Source: Acheta domesticus | Taxonomy: Eukaryota; Arthropoda; Insecta; Orthoptera; Gryllidae | NCBI GenBank assembly: GCA_031308135.1 | Contig: JAHLJT010002630.1 | Location: 100,313,608 to 100,377,607, forward strand | Direction: 5' to 3' | DNA length: 64,000 bases | In this document: positions 1 through 11,905 of the stretch, in pieces | Layout: every line of letters starts with the position of its first letter | Position numbering within the stretch: position 1 is the first letter of the stretch | The notes under the pieces: model-generated | The model's database searches: none | What the model was told of the DNA's origin: nothing | What the model saw: only the letters and a program-made list of their open reading frames with translations | Program-made: the position numbers and the translations under genes

Positions 1-692
1 TTGCAATTTTTTGAGAAAATATAGCAATATGGCGTTAATGTCATCTCATAGAGCTCATTTAGCACTATCCCTACAAAAAGTTCAAAGAAAAATTTTGCAG
101 CAGTTTGAGAAAAATCTGGTGTTTGTAATTTTTTAAAATTTCAAATATTGGGTAAAAATACTAAAATTTTCAAAATAATGTACATAACCTTAATGAAATA
201 ACACCTTGGACAACAAATTTTATGTGAAGGCAAAATCTCTATTTTAAATTTCGTAGTTCTAGGAAGACGCCGAAAAAATTTCAAATTTTCGCAATTTTCG
301 AAAATTCCGTGAAAATGGGACCTATGTCACCTTTATAAGTGTATTTAACTCTATTCTTACAAGAAATTTAAAGAATAAGTCTGGAGTCGTAGTTGAGAAA
401 ATTTTGAAAATGTCCGGGGGGCTTCATGTAAAGTACCCTCAAATTTTGAAAAAAGTTTTTCAAAATTAAGGCGCATCGAGTGGACGCAGATCGACCGGGG
501 ACTATCCATTTTGGAAGAAATCGCACGTATGGTTGAGGCGCTAGTGTTGTTCACAGACTGATGGACGGACGGACGTTTTGAAAAGACCCACTTTTTCGGT
601 ATCAGGGGATCCCGAAACGTGTATTTCAGTTGAAATCTAGAAATCGATTTCCGCGGCATTACATAACGTTCCCTATACTACGTATATTCTTT
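1..692 (-). repeat. R-family dispersed repeat, partial copy
   Basis: AT-rich, non-coding. Read on the minus strand it carries the landmarks shared by all R copies in this window: the TIR-internal stretch near 650-690, the 'gaagccccc' stretch near 415, and the 'ggcgtcttcct' segment near 260. It is cut by the window start. Open frames here are chance frames in repeat DNA. Confidence 0.75.
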
Positions 693-930
693 GAATGCTT
701 CAGGCATTGGATGTTTGCTTGAAAGATCGCTAGTACCTGTTGCCCAAAGAATTCCCAGAGAAGGAGACGCTCTGGAAGAAATCCAATAATTGGCGGCTGT
801 TTCATCTGCAAAACGCAAATGCCGAAAAAGGAACACAAGGAAGACGGGTGAAGAACGAAATAAACAAGTCTGCGATGAACTTTAGGTGACATATTTAACG
901 TGTGTGTGAGCAACACTCAATGAATCCATT

Positions 931-2030
931 GATTAATAGAATGTAGTGCATACTTCTACAAAAAAAGCATTAAATAGAATGTAGTGTGTATTTCTACAAA
1001 AAAAAGCATTAAATAGAATGTAGTGCGTATTTCTAAAAAAAAAAATTAAATAGAATGTAGTGCGTATTTCTACAAAAAAAGCATTAAATAGAATGTAGTG
1101 CGTATTTCTACAAAAAAAGCATTAAATAGAATGTAGTGCGTATTTCTACAAAAAAAGCATTAAATAGAATGTAGTGCGTATTTCTACAAAAAAAGCATTA
1201 AATAGAATGTAGTGCGTATTTCTACAAAAAAAAGCATTAAATAGAATGTAGTGCGTATTTCTACAAAAAAAGCATTAAATAGAATGTAGTGCGTATTTCT
1301 ACAAAAAAAGCATTAAATAGAATGTAGTGCGTATTTCTACAAAAAAAGCATTAAATAGAATGTAGTGCGTATTTCTACAAAAAAAGCATTAAATAGAATG
1401 TAGTGCGTATTTCTACAAAAAAGCATTAAATAGAATGTAGTGCGTATTTCTACAAAAAAAGCATTAAATAGAATGTAGTGCGTATTTCTACAAAAAAAGC
1501 ATTAAATAGAATGTAGTGCGTATTTCTACAAAAAAAGCATTAAATAGAATGTAGTGCGTATTTCTACAAAAAAAGCATTAAATAGAATGTAGTGCGTATT
1601 TCTACAAAAAAGCATTAAATAGAATGTAGTGCGTATTTCTACAAAAAAAGCATTAAATAGAATGTAGTGCGTATTTCTACAAAAAAAGCATTAAATAGAA
1701 TGTAGTGCGTATTTCTACAAAAAAAAGCATTAAATAGAATGTAGTGCGTATTTCTACAAAAAAAGCATTAAATAGAATGTAGTGCGTATTTCTACAAAAA
1801 AAGCATTAAATAGAATGTAGTGCGTATTTCTACAAAAAAAGCATTAAATAGAATGTAGTGCGTATTTCTACAAAAAAAGCATTAAATAGAATGTAGTGCG
1901 TATTTCTACAAAAAAAGCATTAAATAGAATGTAGTGCGTATTTCTACAAAAAAGCATTAAATAGAATGTAGTGCGTATTTCTACAAAAAAAGCATTAAAT
2001 AGAATGTAGTGCGTATTTCTACAAAAAAAA
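931..2030. repeat. Tandem satellite, unit about 38 bp
   Basis: About 29 head-to-tail copies of a unit reading gcattaaatagaatgtagtg followed by cgtatttctac and an A-run. Units are almost identical except for A-run length (six to nine). The first units differ (gcatac, gtgtat), suggesting older edge copies and recent homogenisation in the middle. No coding content. Confidence 0.97.
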
Positions 2031-2740
2031 TGGATTTTTGTCATCTGTCATTACTAGGGGGCGAATTTCAATGAAATGTACTTTTTGCACTTTAGAACAA
2101 TACCGTTTAGTATAGAAATTAATTTTCTGTTAAGAAAAAAGGAAATGACCCATTTTTGGACTATGTTTTTTGCATTTTTCGTTGATATCGACTAATACAT
2201 TTTAAAACTTTACATAATTTTTAATGCATGTTTCGCTGATTTCATCGATTTTCGGTACTTTCGACGGTACTTTTTCTACGACTTTTATAAGTTAAACTTT
2301 TATAATGAACAGTTTCGTGGCAGTTGATTCAGCCAAGGCCACCTAGCGGATAGCTACATAAATCTACCCTCGCACGCTGCCGCAGGTGGCTGTGGTAACT
2401 CTTCCGCCTGGTAGGGAGTACTGCGCTAGTCAAAAAGGGTCAAAGTGAAATTATGATCCACTTTATGTTAAATTATATACCACGAAAAATACTAATAATT
2501 AAAGAAATTAAAACTATTGAGCATAATATATCAAATACAATTTTCATGTACACAATCAAACGAAACTTTTGCTAAAACGATTCTTAATTATCAATTGTCA
2601 ATAAATGGTTTGTAAACTTCTCTGTGATTGGTCAAGAACCTGTATCATAAAGAAAACTGTATCAAAACGACTATCATTATGCAACTAGTTGCAGACATGA
2701 ACTGACAGCATTATACAACGGACTAGAAAAGAGATTTATC
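2031..2740. other. Non-coding spacer, nothing recognised
   Basis: AT-rich stretch between the 38-bp satellite and the orphan exon. A moderately GC-rich patch at about 2330-2420 has no clear hairpin or open frame. It shows no similarity to the introns of the zinc-finger paralogs, so the duplicated module ends at about 2740. Confidence 0.5.
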
Positions 2741-2750
2741 ATTCACTTAC

Positions 2751-2823
2751 CTGAGGAACATGAAGCGAATTCTTGTTTTACTGCGTCAATAGAAGCACTA
2801 CCGCAACAGGAGCCAAGAGGATC
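2751..2823 (-). pseudogene. Orphan copy of zinc-finger gene exon 3
   Basis: On the minus strand a 73-bp exon begins after an AG acceptor and ends in CAG followed by GTAAGT. It reads DPLGSCCGSASIDAVKQEF and onward. It matches exon 3 of both zinc-finger paralogs (24074-24146 and 55825-55897) in length, phase and splice sites. No finger-encoding exon lies downstream on the minus strand within this window, so it is an isolated piece of a duplicated module. Its upstream intron is recognisable at 2824-2929 and again at 6121-6620 beyond the hAT insertion. It could belong to a gene whose finger exon lies left of position 1, but the next 700 bp are unrelated to the paralogs. Confidence 0.75.
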
Positions 2824-2929
2824 CTAAAAACAAAAAAACAAAAACAAAACAAAAAAACTAGTGAATAATCTCTCGGTTCAGTCAGATATTGCGTTGGGAA
2901 ATTTGAAATTTCATTTGGAAAGGTTATTG

Positions 2930-5900
2930 CAGTGGCGTGCATTCAACCCCAGCAACCCCAGCACTGCTGGGGTAAGCAATAATGAGAATTAAATGAATCT
3001 TGAGAACAATGTACCCTATGTCATGTGATCAAAATATTGCACCCACTGTATACTCTACTGCGATCTTTCAGTCGGCCCATTGCTCTTCCTCAAGAGCGCT
3101 GTAAGGGCCCTCTCGGCTCTGCCCCAGCTCTGTCATCGTCGCTGGGAAAGACTGCTGCGCGCGCATCTACTTCACTGGGCCCGGGGCACGCGGCGGGCAA
3201 GGGGGAACAGTGCAGATACTATGCTCCTGTTCAGCTAGCTGGGGATTGATGACGTTTCTCCCCTTCCCTTTGCTTCGTGGCCAGACGTCTCCTGGCGAAC
3301 GTGATTGCAGTATTCCCCGCTAGAGGCCAGATGAGAGCAACCCAGTCACATTACTGCCAGTGCTACCACGAAGCAAAATTATTTTAAATGACATATTTCA
3401 TTAATATAAATTACCGTACCCTTTGTCGAGAAGTTTGTAACTTATAAAATTATTATAGAGCATATATTTCTCTCTTGCGTTAATAACAGTGAACAAAAAT
3501 TTAAGTAGAGATGTTATTAATATTTCTGAGTAAGGTAGTTCTTACACACGTGAATCAAAACCCAAAGATCCCCAAATTTTTGAGTATCCCAGGTTACTCT
3601 TCTTAGAGAATCAGTGTGCGTGGCAGAGCAGTGTGTGACGTAGTGGTGTTCCATTGCAGTGACGTATTTCGTGAAGATTTGTAGTAATTACGCTCTGTAT
3701 TAATACGTGATTTGTGTAATCTAACAGGTATTCTGGAACTATTGTGTGTAGTATGTCGTCCAGTGAGTGTGTAATTGATGATATTTTGAGGAGACCATTT
3801 TCAACGAGGCAGTTCCATGAGAAGAAGCAGATGATTGAAAACGGTAGGCCAACACCAGCCTTAGCACAATTACAGCAGATAACAAAAAAATTCACGAGAC
3901 ATTTCACTTGTTCTGCCTACGAAAAATATCAATGGCTAGCTGGCAGTGAAAGACTGAATTGTTTGTTTTGTTGGTCTTGTTTGCTCTTTGGTCAAGATCA
4001 GAATACCTCATGGACAAAATCGGGATATAAAAATTTAGGAAGTTTCACAAAAGCAGCAACTGCACACGAACTATCAGTAGGACACATCAGAGCTTCGTAT
4101 CTTTTAGTATCATTCGGGCATGCTTGTATTGAAACGCAATTGGACCAGCAACTTCAAACTGAAATATCTCTTCACAATAAGAAAGTGCAACAAAATCGCG
4201 AGCTTCTCAAAAGGTTCATAAACGCCGTATGTTTCTTAAGTAAACAGGAATTAGCATTCAGAGGACATGACGAATCTAGATTGTCACTTAATCGTGGTAA
4301 TTATGTGGAACTACTGCACTACACAGCAGAGTATGATTCTCTCCTGAGGACTCATTTGGAAACTTCGACAGTATTCCGTGGGTTATCCAATCGGATACAA
4401 AATGATCTCATAGATTCCATATCTCATTCACTGTTGCAAGAAATTAAATCTGAAATAGCGAATGCTAATTTTGTCTCTGTGTTGGTAGATGAAACAACAG
4501 ATGTTTCCAACACTGCTCACTTTTCAATTGTGTTCCGATATGTTTACGGTGGTGAAACAAAAGAACGGTTTATAGGATATGTAAGTGCGAACCGAAGCGC
4601 CGCGGCGATAGCAGAGCTTATAAGAGAGTACTTGACAGAATTTGACTGCAATAACAAGCTTATAGCTCAGTCGTACGACGGCGCAGCGTCCATGTCTGGA
4701 AATGTGAACGGCGTCCAGGCCCTCATAAAACAGACTCATCCTCAGGCAGTTTATATTCATTGCTACGCACATGTATTGAATGTAGTACTTTCACGTAGTG
4801 TTAATAACATCAGAGAATGTAAAATTTTCTTTAGTAATTTGAGTGGTATTGCTGCCTTCTTCTCGCGGTCACCAAAACGAGCAAAATTTCTTGACAATTT
4901 TCTACAAAGACGATTGCCATCTGTTTGCCCAACTAGATGGAACTATACAGACCGACTTGTTAACACTGTGTATATGCACAGAAATGATCTTCAGAATGTA
5001 TTCACTACTATGCTCAATAACCAAGACGAGGTTGAAAATGATATATTGGCTCCTGTTAGTGGTTATTTGTCAATTTTATCTGACTTTTTGTTTTGCTTTT
5101 TGTTGAGAACTTTTGATAAAATCTTTTCGTTCTCGGGAATATTGTACAACATTCTCCAAACAAAAGGACATGACATCGGTTACTGAAGACAAAAAATTAA
5201 AGAAACACGAAGAAATATAGCTGATATGAGAAGCGAGTATGAAAGTGTATATTCTGAAACCATACGAGAAGTTGGCGAAGAAATCTAGGAGAGTCAATGT
5301 AAATTACAAGCGACTATGTTACGAAATCTTTGATAATGTGGACAAGCAGTTGGAGATTAGATTTCAAGACTATGGAAATTTGCAGTTCTTGGAATTAATA
5401 TCAAATGATATTAGCAAGTATAACACACTCAGGAAACAATTTCCCCAGAAGGAATTTTCTAGCTTGCTTGGAGCTTATGGGAGTAATTTTGATGAAGTAA
5501 GATTACGCAATGAACTTACTGTATTTTATTGCACCGAAGAGTTTAAAGAGAAAAGCCCATATGAACTACTGAAAACTTTGAATTCCATGTCGCTATCCAC
5601 ATGCTTTCCACAACTTACGCGCCTTGTATCACTGATTTGTTCTATTCCTGTATCAACAGCATCGGTAGAAAGATCGTTTTCGGCTCTGAAAAGAATAAAA
5701 ACTTATGCTCGAAACAGAACAAGTGAAAAGAGATTAACCAATTTAGCCTTACTCTCTATCGAAACATCTCTACTGGAGGACATAAGACACACACATTCAT
5801 TTTTCGAAAAAACTATGCAGCATTTTGCTAGTCATGAAAGAAGAATGGATTTTACATTTCGTTGATTGCAGTATCATTTGCAGAAAGCAGACTTCATTTT

Positions 5901-6120
5901 CCTGTTCTGTAAGTTACGATAATTTACTTTTTCTTGCATGAAAATATATCATGTGTAAGAGTGATGTATTGAATGTTGGAATTTTTTATTTTTTGAATAT
6001 TGTTTCACGGTTGTGTTAAAAAATCTCCTGTTGCGCGACTACTTTGTATGCGTTGGGAGTTGGGGAATCTGGTTGGCCGCGAGCAGCTGGGGTATACCAA
6101 GTAATCACCGCACGCCCCTG
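2930..6120 (+). mobile_element. Complete hAT transposon, 3191 bp
   Basis: Terminal inverted repeats are CAGTGGCGTGC at 2930 and GCACGCCCCTG ending at 6120 (one mismatch). The element is flanked by an exact 8-bp duplication GGTTATTG at 2922-2929 and 6121-6128, as expected for hAT. Removing the element restores the intron sequence seen in the paralogs near 24220 and 55980. It encodes the broken transposase at 3744-5865. A GC-richer stretch at about 3060-3310 lies in the 5' non-coding part. Confidence 0.95.
3744..5865 (+). pseudogene. hAT transposase, TTF-finger/ZMYM1-like, broken
   Basis: DNA-cutting enzyme of the enclosing element. The first open part (480 codons, 3744-5186) has a TTF-type zinc finger near residues 50-110 (LNCLFCWSCLLF). 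It continues into the RNase H-like core with LVDETTD, SYDGAASMSG, HCYAHVLNVV and CPTRW. The second part (5239-5865, 208 codons) carries the hAT C-terminal dimerisation region, with SVERSFSALKRIK containing the catalytic Glu. They are separated by an in-frame TGA (5184-5186), a TAG (5286-5288) and a frameshift, so the copy is dead. The family is often annotated in animals as 'zinc finger MYM-type protein 1-like' or 'TTF-type domain'. The start at 3744 is the first ATG ahead of the TTF finger. Confidence 0.92.
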
Positions 6121-6620
6121 GGTTATTGTAATTTTGAATACTTGTTAGTAATTCATGTTCTCCTTTAATGATTTCCATTCTTGCACCTTAAATTATCACT
6201 CTAAGGAAACACTTGATTATCATTCAGTTGATACCGATTACACGGGCAACGAATATTGTTTTCATGTATCAAAAATGAAAATACTGATCTTTATTGGATT
6301 TTGTAGTGCTAAACATGAAAATGACTAGAAAATATGTACTAGTAAAAGTTAACTCATCGAGATGTAACGGACATCGATATCACAAATAGTGGATTAATAT
6401 ACACGAAAGTTTTACAGGCTCTTCTGTAAAAGACTGTGGTAGTCCTCGCTAAGTTTGGTTCAAATTAATACAACACAAATTCCAAAAAAAATAATTGAGA
6501 TAATATATTGGTAGATGTACCAAGATAATTATCTTTCGCCTGTCGCTCAGTGCAGATTAATTGCTAATATATTCCGCCAGAGGTCTACAGCGATGCAGAA
6601 CTATTACTTAATACAAGGGG
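6121..6620 (-). repeat. Duplicated intron module of the zinc-finger family
   Basis: Continues the intron sequence interrupted by the hAT element. It is collinear with 55990-56440, with 24230-24360 plus 25920-26070, and with an inverted copy at 11220-11720. Landmarks are 'cattgcaaggaaatacttgg'-like and 'atattccgccagaggtctac'-like segments. No coding content of its own. Confidence 0.75.
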
Positions 6621-6697
6621 GTTCAAATATGATTTTTTTTCAAATACCCCGCCTTGCGCAGTAGCTGCGCCGCCTAGCGAGAATCTAGCCACAACCC

Positions 6698-7187
6698 AGT
6701 CTAGGCCACTGGAAAGTGAGTCTAGGCCACTGGAAAGTGAGTCTAGGCCACTGGAAAGTGAGTCTAGGCCGCTGGAAAGTGAGTCTAGGCCACTGGAAAG
6801 TGAGTCTAGGCCACTGGAAAGTGAGTCTAGGCCACTGGACTGGAAAGTGAGTCTAGACCACTGGAAAGTGAGTCTAGGCCGCTGGAAAGTGAGTCTAGGT
6901 CACTGGAAAGTGAGTCTAGGCCACTGGAAAGTGAGTCTAGGCCACTGGAAAGTGAGTCTAGGCCACTGGAAAGTGAGTCTAGGCCACTGGAAAGTGAGTC
7001 TAGGCCACTGGACTGGAAAGTGAGTCTAGGCCACTGGACTGGAAAGTGAGTCTAGGCCACTGGACTGGAAAGTGAGTCTAGGCCACTGGACTGGAAAGTG
7101 AGTCTAGGCCAGTGGAAAGTGAGTCTAGGCCACTGGAAAGTGAGTCTAGGCCACTGGACTGGAAAGTGAGTCTAGGCCACTGGAAAG
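6698..7187. repeat. Tandem satellite, unit 21 bp
   Basis: About 20 units of tctaggccactggaaagtgag. Several carry an extra 'actgg', giving 26-bp units. The array runs directly into the SINE that follows, so the two may have been duplicated or mobilised together. No open frame of interest. Confidence 0.95.
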
Positions 7188-7435
7188 CTACCGGGAGAGG
7201 TGGAGCTCAGGACATCAACTGATGTTACTGCGGTGACAGGGAGGTGCTAGGTTCGAGGCTCGGCGGTGGCAGGATTTTCGACACTAACTAGGTCCAGTTC
7301 TCATGCTGTGTGGAGGAGAATTGTATTCGCTGGCTGCACTGATCGGAAGTTTTCTGTGGTATCTCCGATCAATATCAGGCGAATGCCAGACAAGTACCAA
7401 AAACCAAATCAACCGAAAAAATTAACTGGAAAAAA
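7188..7435 (+). repeat. tRNA-derived SINE, copy 1
   Basis: The head resembles a tRNA gene, with an A-box-like start and a clear B box GGTTCGAGGCT at about 7250-7260. It is followed by an unrelated body ('ggtggcaggattttcgacac' and onward). The same head and body recur at 31576-31865. The A box is degenerate in this copy. SINEs of this kind are transcribed by RNA polymerase III from the internal boxes; that is known of the class, not shown here. Confidence 0.75.
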
Positions 7436-7999
7436 ATACTAATTGTTTTAAAAGCTTACTTACTGGTATGATTTTTTATATGTGCGTTTGCACGGAACTG
7501 ACCGTAGCTTTGTAAAAATATTTTGTGGTCAGTGGCTGAATGCAACTTACGTTAAACGGTTATAACCAAGAGATTTCCTATTGTTAGTTTGTTATTTTTG
7601 AAGCTGTTCCTGTTCCCTTTATCTACAGAAATATTGGGAATTATAATTACGCCAACATAAAAATAATATAACATTTATTCGACATGGGTTGAAAGGGCAC
7701 CAATTACAAACCAACAATGCCAGCTATTTCGAACAACATTTTTCTTAAAATACGTTCAAATTTTTCGTAATTTGTTAATCAAAGTTGATAGGAACATTTA
7801 CAATGTGAACCTCGAAGTTTCGAGTCCGTAATATTGCGAGAAAATAGTGTGAAGATACTATTATAAGACCTCGCCCGTATTTGCCTACAATATGGCGGAG
7901 AGCGCAATGTTCAATTTGTTACGCTAATGCTCACCTCTCACCTTTGGAGTAGTGGGCCTTGTTCAATACAGTCACTCTTTCGACCCGGATACCACCTTC
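7436..7999. other. Non-coding spacer, nothing recognised
   Basis: AT-rich spacer between the SINE and the next R-family fragment. No open frame, splice-bounded exon or repeat match was recognised. Confidence 0.4.
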
Positions 8000-8745
8000 T
8001 AAATTCTGCATTTCGAAAATATTCAGTTTTTCAAAATGTACTGTTCAAGAAAAAATAGTTTAGCGAAAATAAGAATTGCCTGTTTGACACAAAATTTCGG
8101 AAAAAACATGCACGTTTTTGAAAAACTGGCCATGATAATATTTGAAAATCTGTTTTTGGTGAACAGATGTTATTAAAAAAACTTTGTATCTTTATAACTC
8201 TAGTTATAGGAAGAGGACGAAAAAATGTTGAATTTTCTAAAAATCAATGAGTTCAACCAACTTGAGACTCCGCCATACTCTTTAACGACAAATATTAAAA
8301 ACAAGATTTAATTAAAATTGTTGGCTCTATTTTTTTGAAAATATTGAAGTCCCAGGGGCTTCATGTCAAGTACCCCCCAAAATTAAAATATCGGTTTTAA
8401 ATTCAAGGGGCCACGACTTCAGCCAGATCGATTAGGGAACATCAGTTTTGGAGAAAATCAGCTGAAGCGTTTAGTCGCTAGCGTTCTCAGATGAATAGAT
8501 GTTTTGTCGCCAATCGATTTTTCGGTACCAAGGACCCAAGAAAGTTGGATTCTGGCTGCACCACGTGTTGCAGGATTTTTTTCTAACTTTAGCAAATGGA
8601 TTTCTCCACTTATTCAATGCCAGGGCTCTGGAAGAAGAGTTTTTGATTCGCAGTTTTTTCTCTCAGCATTACATACATTTCTCTTCTACAAAAGTTCCTT
8701 CTTAACCGCGAGAAAGTTATAGCCTTTGCAGAAAGGTCACGTACA
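8000..8745 (-). repeat. R-family dispersed repeat, partial copy
   Basis: Read on the minus strand it shows the 'ttccccaatcgatctg', 'gctagcgcctaaac' and TIR-proximal landmarks of the R family. Two overlapping open frames at 8499-8722 are chance frames within the repeat. Confidence 0.65.
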
Positions 8746-8989
8746 ATATTTTACCAAAACTAGTGTTATTTAGAAATATTTCGGCTTGATTTTATTGCAA
8801 TTGATAAGAATCTTTTTCTGAAAAAACAATACACCTTTTTTCCACGGATTACAAGTACCGCTCAAAAGAATGGGCAAGACTCAATTTCGTTGTACTGTAT
8901 GAATTTTCGAAAATCGCGTGACGGAAACAGTGAGAAAGACCTCACTTTCAAACCAACAATAGTTCCTAATTCTGCCGTCTGCACGTCAG

Positions 8990-9110
8990 AGCGACTGCGT
9001 GGTGTAGCGGTGAAGTGCGCGGGGCGTTTACTAGAGAGAACCGAGTTTGAGTCTCGGCGCGGACAAACAATTGCTTGTTGGCATCACTTCTGCAGGTCAC
9101 TTCTGCTGTT
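8990..9110 (+). repeat. tRNA-like SINE head, second type
   Basis: The sequence has tRNA-like internal promoter boxes: TGGTGTAGCGGTGAAGTG at about 9000 and GAGTTTGAGTCTC at about 9045. These are spaced as in tRNA genes. No good acceptor stem closes it, so a functional tRNA is unlikely and a tRNA-derived SINE head is the better reading. Confidence 0.5.
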
Positions 9111-9208
9111 GTAGTACGAGTGTTGTAGTTCGTATAATATTTCGGAGCCGTTACAAATAATGTGATAGCGTTTGCTGTTGAATCACCACTATTTTTTGTT
9201 TTGTGCAG

Positions 9209-9283
9209 GAGGAGTTGGAGCCTCCAACGGCTGTGTTTATTGGATCACCGGTGAAGCAAGAGACAGCTTGTGGAGACGAGGAG
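9209..9283 (+). CDS. Orphan 5' exon of a zinc-finger-type gene
   Basis: A 75-bp plus-strand exon lies between a pyrimidine-rich acceptor (ttttgttttgtgcag) and donor GTAAGA. It is open in phase 0 for 25 codons: EELEPPTAVFIGSPVKQETA, then CGDEE. The acidic, VKQE-containing composition matches the 5' exons of insect multi-finger C2H2 genes. It would splice in frame to the exon at 11794-11866. No finger exon follows on this strand, so it is a gene remnant or a gene cut by later insertions. I saw no paralogous copy of this exon in the window. Confidence 0.6.
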
Positions 9284-9584
9284 GTAAGAATAACAGGTGA
9301 CATTCGCTGTTCCCATTTCGGCGTCTGAGATACTCTTTGTGTGGTTCGTGGCCTGTTGTCTCCACAGATTCCTAGTGCTCTCACGATAGTGACTGTAGGA
9401 TAGTGTATTACCATACGCAACTTTTGTAGATCGTGTGCCGTCTTGACCTTGTCTGAAAGAATCTGGCAGTTCATTATTTCTATCCCGCGACCGTTATTTT
9501 TGAAGTATTTAATTTGCAGTTATTGTCATAAGCAGCCTTACATTTTCAAGGAAAGGAACTCCAATTTCGTGGGTTGGGAAAGGG

Positions 9585-9850
9585 GTGGGGCTCATTTTAG
9601 CAACTCTTCCAAGTGAGCCGGCGCTCAAGAGCAATATGTTACAGCTGATTGTGCTACTGAATGGCACAGACTTTCTCGTACTAGTCAGTTTTCTAATTTC
9701 TTTGATCTGGGCTAGCTTTTCGGAATTGACGTATACTCTCACCAGTTGCCATCTACCGACGCCCAAAGTACATTAGAAAATATCTATCAATTTTTCGGTT
9801 TCGTAATTATAGAAAAATTATATTAAGAATATTACAGAACACTAAAACTT
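9585..9850 (-). repeat. R-family right-end fragment, inverted
   Basis: The reverse complement matches the right end of R copies ('ggcaattccgaatagctagc', then 'gggaaagtctgtgccattct'). Frames overlapping here are non-functional. Confidence 0.6.
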
Positions 9851-10965
9851 CGTTCAGGAAGGAAATTTTATTTGAAAACTTCTGGAGATTTTTTTTAAGG
9901 AAGTGTCGTTTATGCGTTCCTGAAAATCCCAAAATGTGTTCTCGTTTTAACAGGAAACTTTTGTGTTTTCGGGCAACTTACTAAGGTGCCAAAGTAGTTT
10001 CGTGCGCACAGCGCTCGGCAATTGTCGCGTTCGTGCGCGCACAGGAGCCGTTGGAGCCCTCAGCATGCTTCAGCAACATTGAGTGCGAACCAATTGTTGT
10101 GTTGCTAAATATTTGCTACTAGAGCGCTCCAGAGCAAAGAGTATACATCAGAGACGCCACTCAGTGTTAAAGGGAAAAGCCTTATTTGTCCAACTCCGGT
10201 GCCGCCACATTGTTCTGTGTAATTTCTATTGGGCAAAAGGACATCCAATAGCGTAGAAGTTACTGGGAATTTGAAATAAACCTGCTACGCGGGAATTTTA
10301 AAATTACAGTCCTATATTTCAGCCTTAATGTATCAAACAATACAGAATAATAATTATACGGATTTTGAGACAGAAAAACGTCGAATTAGGGCAGTAAAAT
10401 CTACTATTTATTGAGCATATTGATATTACACAATTTTGTAATTTCATTATTATTAACAATTTTGTATTGCACAAAGTAATAAACGCAGTACACCAGCGCA
10501 AATGCAACTTTACTTGCATGTAGACCTGCCAAATTAATGTGAATAATATGAAATATTACATTATTACACAGCAATATACATGAACAATTTGAACGGTATT
10601 GAAAAGAAACAAATGAAAACATGACCGCACATTTGCTATTGCTTATTTGTACAGTTGCGATTGGTGTCAGCTCAGTTGGTTCAAACGAGAGATCTGAGCA
10701 GAACATAAACATAAAACGTCCAGGGTTTACAATTGAATTATTTGAATTCAGTTTTAAGGCAAACACATGCCATGAATAATGCCAGCAAATGTTTCACGCA
10801 CTCTCGCAGCATGATACCATTCGCTCGCTTGGTTTCTGTAACCACGAATGGCGAATTATTACCCTAAGGTTTCAGTAGCATTATTGTATACAAATTTACA
10901 GTGAAGCAGAAATTTTACCATCTGCAATGTAGACTGCTCTCGCATCACAGTCTGCCACTTCTACA
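9851..10965. other. Non-coding spacer, nothing recognised
   Basis: AT-rich with a short GC-richer patch near 10010-10060. Minus-strand frames at 10325-10766 show no recognisable domain and no splice-bounded structure. This lies in the intron of the plus-strand exon remnant. Confidence 0.4.
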
Positions 10966-10969
10966 TAAG

Positions 10970-11170
10970 GCCCCGAAAAGTGGTTCTACAGAATGGCACA
11001 GACTTTCCCTTATTAGTTTTCCATTTCCATTGGGCACGGCTAGCTATTCGGACTTGCCACATTCTCTTGCCAGGTGCCATCTATAGCCGCCCAAAATTTT
11101 CTAAAAATTTTATTAATTTTTTGGTTTTCTACTAGTAGAACAGAAATATTAAGAATATTAAAGAACAGAA
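10970..11170 (-). repeat. R-family right-end fragment, inverted
   Basis: The same right-end segment as at 9585-9850, again in reverse orientation, containing 'gaatggcacagactttccc' and the 'gctagctattcgga' motif. Confidence 0.55.
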
Positions 11171-11793
11171 GCAAATCTGTTCCAAACCATTTCTGCTGCA
11201 CGTGTTCTGTCCTCTGGGGAAAATATTAGGAGCCAACTATTAGGTAGCAGTTGTGCATCGCTATAGACCTTTGGTGGAATACATTAGCAACTAATCTTCC
11301 CTTAGCGACTGGCGAAAAGTAATGATCTTGGTGCATCTACCAATATATTATTTCAATTATTTATTTTCCCAATTTCTGTTGTATTAATTCTTACCGAACT
11401 TGGCGAGGACTCTACGACATTCTTGCAGAGGAGAGCCTGTACAACTTTCGTGTATATTAATCCAATAATTGTGGTATCGATGTCGGTTACATCTCGATGA
11501 GTTAACTTTTATTAGTACAGATTTTGTAGTCATTTTCATGCAAAAAATATCAATATTTTCTTTTCTGACAAATCCAAAAAATATTCATTGCCTGTGTTAT
11601 TGGCATCAAGTAAATGATAACCAAGTCTTTCCTTGCAGAGATTATTCAAGATGCAGCAATAGAAATAATTTAAGGAGAAAGGAGAACATGGATTACTAAC
11701 ATTATTCAAAATTACATTAACCTTTCCAAATGAAATTTAAAATTTCCCAACTTACTGCACGGACAGATTATTCACTAATTTTTTTGTCTGCAG

Positions 11794-11866
11794 GATCCTC
11801 TTTCATCCAGCTTTGGTAGTGCTTCTGTTGATGCAGTAAAAGAAGAGTTCGCTTCACGTTTCTCAA
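11794..11866 (+). pseudogene. Plus-strand copy of zinc-finger exon 3, donor lost
   Basis: A 73-bp copy of exon 3 follows an intact acceptor (tttttgtctgcag). It begins DPLSSSFGSASVDAVKEEF. The donor is destroyed: where the paralogs have CAG/GTAAG this copy has CAA/ATAAG. Flanks 11205-11905 are an inverted copy of the intron modules at 55800-56460 and 24060-24360. Together with 9209-9283 it is the remnant of a plus-strand gene. Its expected downstream intron is interrupted by the LINE at 11906-16251 and resumes at 16252, but no finger exon survives. Confidence 0.75.
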
Positions 11867-11905
11867 ATAAGTGAATGACAAATGTTTTGTTTCGTGAACC
11901 CAGGT

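Noticed and set aside
931..2030. CRISPR-like repeat array
   Set aside because: Units are directly adjacent with no unique spacers, and the genome is eukaryotic.
3025..3249. 74-codon plus frame in the 5' part of the hAT element
   Set aside because: GC-rich non-coding stretch; no domain, and the transposase starts at 3744.
8990..9070. Functional tRNA gene
   Set aside because: Internal promoter boxes are present but no proper acceptor or anticodon stem could be drawn; a SINE head is more likely.
10325..10766. Overlapping minus frames of 64 and 120 codons
   Set aside because: AT-rich, low-information translation, no splice-bounded structure and no conservation in the duplicated modules.
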